NCBI GenBank assembly: GCA_031255875.1
Contig: JAIRRR010000168.1
Coordinates: 1 to 6,009, forward strand
Direction: 5' to 3'
Length of the DNA stretch: 6,009 nt
DNA from: Treponema sp.
Lineage (GTDB): Bacteria; Spirochaetota; Spirochaetia; Treponematales; Breznakiellaceae
Below, piece after piece: positions 1 through 4,979 of this stretch (the stretch's first letter is position 1; each line of letters opens with the position of its first letter). The notes below the pieces were generated by a model. It ran no database searches and had not been told where the DNA came from. It saw only the letters and a list, made by a program, of their open reading frames with translations. The position numbers and the translations under genes are program-made.

Positions 1-179
1 CCTTCGACATTATCCCCATGCGCGGCATTTGTCGGGCCTCTCACCGTGCGGCATAATCTTCAAACACGCTTCGCGTACTGCCTTTGGTGTTTGTCCGTTC
101 CGTCCGTGGTAAAATTATCTTCTTCGCCCATGTCCGCCAGCGTATCCGTGGTTGAAGCCGGAATTGCCGAAACAGCGCG
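1..179. other. Intergenic region with repeat-like sequence, no gene seen
   Basis: This is the stretch beyond the 3' end of the GH36 gene. I see no gene with a plausible start, ribosome binding site and family resemblance. Read on the minus strand it contains ACCACGGAC-type words: TCCGTGGT occurs on the plus strand at 103-110 and again at 145-152, and the minus strand at 86-110 is built of ACGGACGG, ACGGAC and AAACACC words. This resembles the dispersed intergenic repeats of the 'accacggat/aacacggac' kind that I recall from some bacterial genomes (recollection, not a search). No classical hairpin plus T-run terminator for the GH36 gene was recognised. Confidence 0.5.
155..171 (-). repeat. 17-nt element downstream of GH36 stop, copy 1
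   Basis: Read on the minus strand this is TTCGGCAATTCCGGCTT, starting 9 nt after the TGA stop of the glycosidase gene. A 16-of-17 match, TTCGGGAATTCCGGCTT, begins 5 nt after the stop of the radical SAM gene at the right edge of the window. Both copies therefore have the same orientation relative to the gene they follow. A rough chance estimate for one such match in a window this size is about 0.1, so it is suggestive and not proven. Confidence 0.4.
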
Positions 180-2165
180 TCATGCGGTAGTCGTAATTGT
201 AATTGTGTGCGCGGCAAAACTCAGCCCGCCGGGGCCGCTTTTGGGCCGGCTGTCTGTCAGCACCCTGCCCCTGCCGAACGCGGCGAAAAGCGCGGGATCT
301 TTGCCCCTGTCCAGGCGGCAGGGCCGGCCGCCCAGGTTTATGAGTCCCGCAGTTTTCCCGGAACGGCTCTCCAGGCGGAACACGTCGCGGCCGATCCTGA
401 CGGCGCCGTACTCGTCCCCGGCAAGCGTGTCAAAGAGTTCCGCCAAACGCCGGGTCAGGGCCGTATCCGCCGCAGACATCTGGTGCGGATCGTCGGACAG
501 CATGATCTGGCCGCCCAGGCAGAAATCCGTCAGCGCGATGAGTTCTTTTTCGTTTTCCTTGAGGGAACAGTTTTTTGAACGCAGGAAGATCACGTCGGGA
601 TCGCTGCAATACACCGTGCCGTTAAGGTAGGAGCGGCCTATGGTATCCATGAGGTTTATGTACGCGCTGGGGCCGCCGGTATGCCCGAGCAGCCTGGGCA
701 GTTTCCAGTCCCAATGCTCCCGGGTATCGGCCCCGGTGCGGGAAAGGGGGAAGTGCCGGTACGAAGGGCCGAGGGGGCAGCCGCATCCAAGGTAGGCCAC
801 CGGCAGGCCGGATGCGGTTTTGCTGCGGGAGCTAAGGACGGCGCAGGCTTCCTCGTAGTGTTCGTAGGGGCTGCCCCCGCCGGAAAACGCGCCCGGGAAA
901 AAGCCCGCGTAAAGGAAATCCAGTTTAAGGTAACGGAAACCCCACTCGTCAATGGCCCGCTCCATGATCCGCCCGAGGTAGTCCAGTACGTCTTTCCGGG
1001 AAAGGTCGAGGCAGTAAAATTCCCCGTCCCACCTGGGGTTGAATCCTGCGGGTATTTCCCGTTTGCCCTTATCCCTGAGCAGCCAGCCCGGGCGTTCGGT
1101 GAAAATACGGGACTTCCTGGTTACCAGGAAGGGGGCGAACCAGAGGCCGGGGATATAGCCCGCTTCCTCGATTTTTTTCGCCACCGGGGCAAGGCCGCCG
1201 GGGAAGCGCCGGGGGTTTGTCTCCCATTCCCCCACGTTTTTTTCCCAGCCGTCATCGATTTGAAAAACAAGCGGCCTCTGCCTGTCCAAAAAAACAAGCT
1301 TTAAAAGATTTTCTGTTTTTCCCAGGGCGTCCAGATCGTTCAGAATTGTTTTTTCATTAATGGAAGCGTAGTGGTTGTACCAGGATTCGTAGCCACCGGG
1401 ATGGCGGCCCCCGCTGCCCCGCAGGAATTCTATTTTTTCAAACTGATCTTCCTGCCGGTAAAAGCGGCGGAGCGTGTCTTTGAAATTGAAGTACCCCCTG
1501 GCCGAAAAAATAACAAATTCCGCCAGCGTGTCTTGCAGCTTCCAGGACTTGCCCGGGCAGAAAACCTCGGCAATCACGACCCGCGTTTCCCGGTGGACGT
1601 GGAAGCCGGCCGGCGGCAGGGCCCCGCCGTCCCTGGAAGCGATGCAGAGGTAATGGTCGCCCGCGCGCAGATAAATGATAAAGTGACCGCTTTCCCATCC
1701 TTCTACGGGCAGCGGCGGCGTTTCGGCATCAAGCGGGACCGGGGCTGCCGGCTCCAGGTCGTCCCCCTCACGGTTGGTAAGCCTGCGCAGGGACGGCAAG
1801 AACAGTACGCGCCGGGGCAGGCTTTCGCCTTCCGCGAGTTCCCAGCCGGCCGACCAGGAAAGCCAGCCCCCGCATTGCAGGGCAAGGCCCTTTGCGGAGG
1901 CGAAAACGGCGCGGCCTTCGGCGTCCATGCCGGCGCGCCCGGCCAGTTCGTCAAAAGTCCAGAGATCGACGGGGATAGCCAGCTCCGCGGAACCGCTTCC
2001 GGGCCCGGAACCGCGCGCTTCCGGAAAAGCGCCGATAGTCGTCCCGTCTTTTTTCTGGTCCGCCGCGTATACAAGGCGAACCCCCGAAACGCTTCCCCCG
2101 GCGGCCCATTCTTCCGGCAAAGGATATTCGGTATAGTTTATCCCCTCGTACTTTCTTTCGACCAT
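180..2165 (-). CDS. GH36-type alpha-galactosidase-like glycoside hydrolase
   Basis: Predicted retaining glycosidase of clan GH-D, most like family GH36 alpha-galactosidases, which release terminal alpha-galactose from raffinose-type sugars or galactans. Residue numbers count from the longer frame opening at 2234 (684 aa). An N-terminal beta-rich domain (about 24-280) leads into a (beta/alpha)8 barrel with QIDDGW at 325-330, GLWFAPF at 363-369, the nucleophile motif YLKLDF (Asp439), the GCGCPLGP loop at 483-490, the proposed acid/base in RTGADT (Asp503), and SDPDVIFLR at 544-552. A small C-terminal beta domain follows. No signal peptide is visible, so the enzyme is probably cytoplasmic and acts on imported oligosaccharides. 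I chose the ATG at 2165 because GGGGG lies 5 nt upstream. The ATG at 2234 has no ribosome binding site and would place two inverted repeats inside coding sequence. The gene is divergent from pth. Exact substrate is unknown; related subfamilies act on alpha-GalNAc or transfer galactose. Confidence 0.87.
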   Translation of the reverse strand: MVERKYEGINYTEYPLPEEWAAGGSVSGVRLVYAADQKKDGTTIGAFPEARGSGPGSGSAELAIPVDLWTFDELAGRAGMDAEGRAVFASAKGLALQCGGWLSWSAGWELAEGESLPRRVLFLPSLRRLTNREGDDLEPAAPVPLDAETPPLPVEGWESGHFIIYLRAGDHYLCIASRDGGALPPAGFHVHRETRVVIAEVFCPGKSWKLQDTLAEFVIFSARGYFNFKDTLRRFYRQEDQFEKIEFLRGSGGRHPGGYESWYNHYASINEKTILNDLDALGKTENLLKLVFLDRQRPLVFQIDDGWEKNVGEWETNPRRFPGGLAPVAKKIEEAGYIPGLWFAPFLVTRKSRIFTERPGWLLRDKGKREIPAGFNPRWDGEFYCLDLSRKDVLDYLGRIMERAIDEWGFRYLKLDFLYAGFFPGAFSGGGSPYEHYEEACAVLSSRSKTASGLPVAYLGCGCPLGPSYRHFPLSRTGADTREHWDWKLPRLLGHTGGPSAYINLMDTIGRSYLNGTVYCSDPDVIFLRSKNCSLKENEKELIALTDFCLGGQIMLSDDPHQMSAADTALTRRLAELFDTLAGDEYGAVRIGRDVFRLESRSGKTAGLINLGGRPCRLDRGKDPALFAAFGRGRVLTDSRPKSGPGGLSFAAHTITITTTA

Positions 2166-2177
2166 AAATGCCCCCGG

Positions 2178-2199
2178 CGCCGGATTGTATGATCCGGCG
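2178..2199. promoter_or_regulatory. Perfect 8-bp inverted repeat upstream of GH36 gene
   Basis: Arms CGCCGGAT (2178-2185) and ATCCGGCG (2192-2199) are separated by the 6-nt spacer TGTATG. It lies 12 nt upstream of the preferred GH36 start and directly abuts the G-run that would serve as its ribosome binding site. It could be a DNA operator or an mRNA hairpin in the GH36 leader. On the plus strand it is followed by TTTTC, but no plus-strand gene lies upstream that would need a terminator. An 8-bp repeat of this sort is expected about once by chance in 6 kb, so only its position makes it notable. Confidence 0.35.
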
Positions 2200-2205
2200 T
2201 TTTCT

Positions 2206-2224
2206 TGGTATATTTTCAATACCA
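2206..2224. promoter_or_regulatory. 19-bp imperfect palindrome in divergent spacer
   Basis: Arms TGGTAT (2206-2211) and ATACCA (2219-2224) flank a 7-nt AT-rich centre, ATTTTCA. The size and layout resemble a dimeric repressor operator placed between the divergent GH36 and pth genes. Six-base arms are common by chance, so confidence is low. If the GH36 start were at 2234, this element would lie inside its first codons. Confidence 0.25.
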
Positions 2225-2242
2225 GTCGAAGCATGGCAATTT

Positions 2243-2249
2243 TATCATA
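2243..2249. promoter_or_regulatory. Overlapping -10-like hexamers on both strands
   Basis: The plus strand reads TATCAT (2243-2248) and the minus strand reads TATGAT (2249-2244), each four or five matches to TATAAT. They lie in the AT-rich part of the GH36/pth spacer and could serve pth to the right and the glycosidase to the left. I could not find a good -35 hexamer at 16-18 nt for either, so this is only a candidate. A minus-strand start near 2237 would give a leader of about 70 nt to the ATG at 2165. Confidence 0.25.
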
Positions 2250-2272
2250 GAACGAGAGATTAAGTAAAGGAA

Positions 2273-2968
2273 ATGATTGAGCTTATCGCTTTTTTGGGCA
2301 ACCCCGGGGATCGCTATGCCCGGAACCGCCACAATGTCTCCTGGCTTTTTGCGGAAAAGCTCCCCTTTGCCGGCTGCCTGGACACGCAGAAAAAATACAA
2401 GGGCCGGTACGCGGCGCTGGAGCGGGACCGGCTTCTCCCCTTCCTGAAAACAGCCGAAGACGCGCCCGACGATTCTGCCGAAAGTACCGATAATGCGGCC
2501 GAAAGCCCGGCTGATATCCCCCGGCGCTTTCACTTTGTCTTTCCCGAAACTTTTATGAATCTTTCCGGGGAATCGGTGGCCGCGGCCGCCTCGTTTTTCA
2601 AGATCCCCCCCGGCCGGATACTTGCGGTTCACGACGAACTGGAGATGCCCCTGGGCGTCGCGGGTTTTAAATTCGGCGGCGGGCTCGGCGGCCATAACGG
2701 GCTGCGCTCCATGAAGGCGAGTTTCGGCACTGCGGACTTCTGGCGGCTGCGCATCGGCATCGGCCGGCCCGGCGACCGGGAGCCCGGCAAGGGCGGCAAC
2801 CCCGGACGGCACGGCGATATTGCGGGCTGGGTCCTCTCGGACTTTGAGGAGGCGGATCTGCCTGTCCTGGAGCGGGTTTTTGCCGCCGCCTCGGACGCCC
2901 TGGCAAGCGCCCTGCTCCGGGGCCCCGGGGCCCTGCTCCCCGAATGGAACAAGAAGCGCGTTCTGTAA
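2273..2968 (+). CDS. pth: Peptidyl-tRNA hydrolase with internal insertion
   Basis: Cleaves the ester bond of peptidyl-tRNAs that drop off ribosomes, recycling tRNA in the cytoplasm. The family signature is clear: FLGNPGDRY at 7-15 with Asn10, RHN at 19-21 with catalytic His20, TFMNLSG at 93-99 with Asn96, HDELE at 120-124 with Asp121, and GGHNGLRS at 139-146 with Asn142. Compared with E. coli Pth (His20, Asn68, Asp93, Asn114) the last three residues keep the same mutual spacing, but the His20-to-Asn gap is 28 residues longer. The extra stretch at about 55-82 is acidic and Ser/Ala-rich, and explains most of the length of 231 aa against about 194. The start is fixed by the family N-terminus and by an in-frame TAA at 2261. 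The best Shine-Dalgarno match, AAGGA at 2267-2271, is only 1 nt from the ATG, which is unusually close. The gene is divergent from the GH36 gene and monocistronic as far as seen. Confidence 0.95.
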   Translation: MIELIAFLGNPGDRYARNRHNVSWLFAEKLPFAGCLDTQKKYKGRYAALERDRLLPFLKTAEDAPDDSAESTDNAAESPADIPRRFHFVFPETFMNLSGESVAAAASFFKIPPGRILAVHDELEMPLGVAGFKFGGGLGGHNGLRSMKASFGTADFWRLRIGIGRPGDREPGKGGNPGRHGDIAGWVLSDFEEADLPVLERVFAAASDALASALLRGPGALLPEWNKKRVL

Positions 2969-3091
2969 TTTTGCCCGTGGCAGCCCGCCGCCGTATGCCC
3001 GGCAAAACCGCTCCGTACAGCCGGAACGGTAAGCGCAACACGCCCCGGCGTGATGGTGTAAAAATAGTGAATGATTTAAGGAAGGGCCGTA
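2969..3091 (+). other. Spacer between pth and DUF3786 gene with two inverted repeats
   Basis: ACCGCTCCG (3007-3015) can pair with CGGAACGGT (3022-3030), with one mismatch and a 6-nt loop. A second palindrome has arms CACGCC (3039-3044) and GGCGTG (3047-3052). Neither is followed by a T-run, so I do not call a rho-independent terminator for pth. The sequence turns AT-rich from about 3057 onward, where a promoter for the next gene may lie, but no convincing -35/-10 pair is visible. A good ribosome binding site, AAGGAAGGG at 3078-3086, ends 5 nt before the next start. Confidence 0.4.
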
Positions 3092-3727
3092 ATGGAGCGG
3101 GGATATATAAAGACCTATAACTGGGTGATAAAATTATTGCAAAATTGCGATTTCGGGGAGAGCTCGAAAAGACTGGGCTTAAGGCAAATTGCGCACAATA
3201 AAGTTTTAATCGATTTTCTTGAGCGAACGTATTCTATAACAAAAGATGTTATAGAGCTTGCCGGGCAAAAAATACCATGGGCCCCCAAAACCGATGATTG
3301 TGAAGGATATGAGTATAACTTAAAAAGCGTTTTAGGCTATTATCTTTTATCGGAAGCGGACGGGGACCCCGTAAACGATTTCTGTACGCTTGGATACTTT
3401 TCCGGCGGCGTTTTTCGGGATAATAATATTTTTGCCGGCCCCCTTGAAAGGGCATACGGGGGAAATTACGAAAAATTCCGGGAAACGGCGGGCAAAATCG
3501 GCATGACGCTTGAGCTGGAAGCATCGACAGGGAAGCATATATGGAAGTATACCGTATTGCCAAAACTACCTGTAAAAATAGTCTATTATGAAGGCGATGA
3601 CGAGTATCCAACAAAATTGCAGATACTGTACGATAAAACGGCTATAAAAATTTTCAAATTTGAGCCGCTGGCGGTTTTTCATAGTTGTTTTATCAACGGC
3701 CTTGCTGCTATTGGGGAGAATAGGTAA
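3092..3727 (+). CDS. DUF3786 family protein, function unknown
   Basis: A 211-aa cytoplasmic protein that I place in the DUF3786 family, a family of unknown function found largely in anaerobes and sometimes near corrinoid or one-carbon genes. The placement rests on the C-terminal half: LPVKIVYYEGDDEYP at 159-173, then LQILYDKTA at 177-185 and a hydrophobic helix ending in INGLAA at 201-206. Upstream, YNLKSVLGYYLLSEADGDP (75-93) and a GYFSGGVFRDN segment (101-111) fit the usual layout. No signal peptide or membrane segment is seen. The start is supported by AAGGAAGGG at 3078-3086. Composition is odd: three 60-nt blocks that I counted (3121-3180, 3181-3240, 3301-3360) are about 43, 33 and 33% GC, against about 75% for 5041-5100 in the radical SAM gene. 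This suggests acquisition from another genome or very different selection. No partner gene is evident. Confidence 0.75.
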   Translation: MERGYIKTYNWVIKLLQNCDFGESSKRLGLRQIAHNKVLIDFLERTYSITKDVIELAGQKIPWAPKTDDCEGYEYNLKSVLGYYLLSEADGDPVNDFCTLGYFSGGVFRDNNIFAGPLERAYGGNYEKFRETAGKIGMTLELEASTGKHIWKYTVLPKLPVKIVYYEGDDEYPTKLQILYDKTAIKIFKFEPLAVFHSCFINGLAAIGENR

Positions 3728-3915
3728 TTTTTTCGCCCCGCAAAAATTGCAAGGCTGCTTGCGGCGGCTAACGCTTCGCCTCCGCCGCCCGGCCTGCGGA
3801 AATTGCGCCCTTGTCCGCGGCGGAATCCCCGGGATTTGGCGCGGCGCCTGGACGGGCCTTCGATAAATGCCCGGCGCGACCGCCCCTTCCCTTTCTAGCC
3901 CAAGCCGCCCTGTTT

Positions 3916-3924
3916 TGATATACT
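3916..3924 (+). promoter_or_regulatory. Extended -10 promoter candidate for araC-type gene
   Basis: TGATATACT matches the extended -10 pattern TGnTATAAT with one mismatch in the hexamer. The sequence 17 nt upstream, TAGCCC, is a poor -35, which an extended -10 promoter can tolerate. Transcription would begin near 3931 and give a leader of about 128 nt before the start codon at 4059. No other plus-strand promoter in the region looks as good. Confidence 0.4.
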
Positions 3925-3970
3925 GCCTGTAATGCCGGTCCAGAGGAGCCTATTGCGCCGAATCCGGGGC

Positions 3971-4006
3971 CCGCAGGGAGCATATTCCGGAACGTATCCC
4001 TTGCGG
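3971..4006 (+). promoter_or_regulatory. Bulged stem-loop in araC-type leader
   Basis: CCGCA and GGGA (3971-3979) pair with TCCC, a bulged T, and TGCGG (3997-4006), giving nine pairs. The loop contains the 8-bp palindrome TTCCGGAA (3985-3992). The flanks GGCCCG and CGGGCC (about 3968-3973 and 4020-4025) offer an alternative outer pairing, so two exclusive folds are possible. It lies between the candidate promoter and the ribosome binding site. No known riboswitch class is recognised. Confidence 0.3.
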
Positions 4007-4058
4007 CGTTCCTGTTCGCCGGGCCGTAACTCTTGTGTAAACGGGGAGGCTTTAAGAT

Positions 4059-4976
4059 ATGGGTTATCATAGAATTCCGACGGTGAAGAAATCCGATGTT
4101 GCCCGGCCGGAAGCATTGCTGCATTACCTTCCCTTTAGCGAGGAAGATGAAAAACTGGGGATGGTATGCACCAACGTAGGCAATGTGGAAGTGCCGCCCT
4201 ATGTCGAGTATCCCCCCAATAAAAACCGGCATCCCGCCATATTCCGCAACGTCGCCGAGGGCCGTACCCTGCCCAATTTTCACATCATATACATTACAAA
4301 GGGGAAAGGCATATTCGAGGCCGAGGGGAAGAGTTACACGGTCCTGCCCGGATCGGTTTTCTTTCTCCTGCCCGGGCTGAAGCACCGGTACAAGCCGGTC
4401 TTTGAAGTCGGCTGGCACGAATACTGGGTCGGCTTTCAGGGGAAGGCTTTCTTCAAATTGCTGGAAGAAGGGATACTCTCCCGGGAGTGCGTCTTTTCCG
4501 AATCCGGCCTGCACGACAATATGATAGCGGCCTTCAATATGATTATAGACGAGGTTAAGACCCAGGCGCCGCTTTTCCAGCTTAAGGCCTGCGCCGGGGT
4601 TCTTTCGCTTATCGCGGAAATTCTAACCCGGAACCGGCGGAAAGAACAGATAAACAACTACCAGCGTATCGTGGAAAAGGCAAAATCCCTTATGGAGGCG
4701 AATGTCCTGGGCGCTATCAATCTGCCCGGCATTTCCGGGCAGATTGGGATTAGTACTTCCCGGTTTAACGAAATATTCAAGACTTATACTTCCATGACGC
4801 CGTATCAGTACTATATGCAGCTTAAAATAAAGAAGGCGGCGGATATGCTGGAACAGAAAGACGCGTCTATCAAGGAAGTGGCCTACGCCCTGGGTTTTGA
4901 CGATCAGTATTATTTTTCGCGGTTTTTCAAGAAGAAGACCGGCGTCGCCCCTTCCGCCTGGCGCAAATTAATCTAG
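4059..4976 (+). CDS. AraC-family transcriptional regulator
   Basis: A 305-aa DNA-binding regulator of the AraC/XylS family. Residues about 70-190 look like the cupin-type sensor domain: FHIIYITKGKGIFEAEGK (74-91), then LPGSVFFLLPGLKHRY (96-111) and GWHEYWVGFQG (118-128), a pattern common in carbohydrate-responsive members. Residues about 205-305 hold two helix-turn-helix units: LPGISGQIGISTSRFNEIFK (222-241), then IKEVAYALGFDDQYYFSRFF (271-290) ending in KKKTGVAPSAWRK, which is the family signature. The length of about 300 residues is usual. The start is supported by GGGGAGG at 4043-4049, 9 nt upstream. The stop is 3 nt before the GTG of the radical SAM gene, so the two are probably cotranscribed. 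The ligand and targets are not shown by the sequence. The GH36 gene is a possible target by function, but it is about 1.9 kb away and on the other strand. Confidence 0.93.
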   Translation: MGYHRIPTVKKSDVARPEALLHYLPFSEEDEKLGMVCTNVGNVEVPPYVEYPPNKNRHPAIFRNVAEGRTLPNFHIIYITKGKGIFEAEGKSYTVLPGSVFFLLPGLKHRYKPVFEVGWHEYWVGFQGKAFFKLLEEGILSRECVFSESGLHDNMIAAFNMIIDEVKTQAPLFQLKACAGVLSLIAEILTRNRRKEQINNYQRIVEKAKSLMEANVLGAINLPGISGQIGISTSRFNEIFKTYTSMTPYQYYMQLKIKKAADMLEQKDASIKEVAYALGFDDQYYFSRFFKKKTGVAPSAWRKLI

Positions 4977-4979
4977 TTC

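Larger units (their letters stand above)
3728..4058 (+). other. 331-nt gene-free region with several hairpins, leader of araC-type gene
   Basis: No convincing gene is present. Inverted repeats seen by eye are GCAAG/CTTGC (3749-3762), GCGGCGG/CCGCCGC (3761-3767 with 3782-3788), AATCCC/GGGATT (3824-3836), GGCGC/GCGCC (3838-3848) and a bulged stem at 3971-4006. The first part probably serves as the 3' flank of the DUF3786 gene; none of its hairpins has a clear T-run. The second part, from about 3916, looks like the promoter and untranslated leader of the AraC-family gene. An open frame from an ATG at 3932 to 4072 (46 codons) has no ribosome binding site or family resemblance. Confidence 0.5.

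Noticed and set aside
60..179. Stop-codon read-through or selenocysteine at the GH36 TGA
   Set aside because: The 39 codons beyond the TGA look like repeat sequence and not protein; the C-terminal domain is already complete, and no SECIS-like hairpin was recognised.
1371..2192. Plus-strand open frame of 273 codons opposite the GH36 gene
   Set aside because: It is antisense to a gene with intact catalytic motifs, and its low-complexity product resembles no family, so it is a shadow of the GC-rich third codon positions.
2178..2203. Hairpin plus TTTT read as a plus-strand terminator
   Set aside because: No plus-strand gene lies upstream, so a terminator has no role here; an operator or leader hairpin of the GH36 gene is more sensible.
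3761..3788. GCGGCGG/CCGCCGC hairpin as rho-independent terminator of the DUF3786 gene
   Set aside because: The stem is GC-rich but the loop is 14 nt and no T-run follows; the only T-run (3728-3733) lies before it.
3932..4072. 46-codon open frame starting just after the extended -10, a possible leader peptide
   Set aside because: No ribosome binding site, no run of regulatory codons and no family resemblance; it runs into the araC-type gene in another frame.
3768..4514. Long minus-strand open frame (248 codons) across the leader and first half of the araC-type gene
   Set aside because: It overlaps a gene with clear family motifs, its protein is Gly/Pro/Arg-rich without recognisable domains, and it is best explained as a GC-rich shadow frame.
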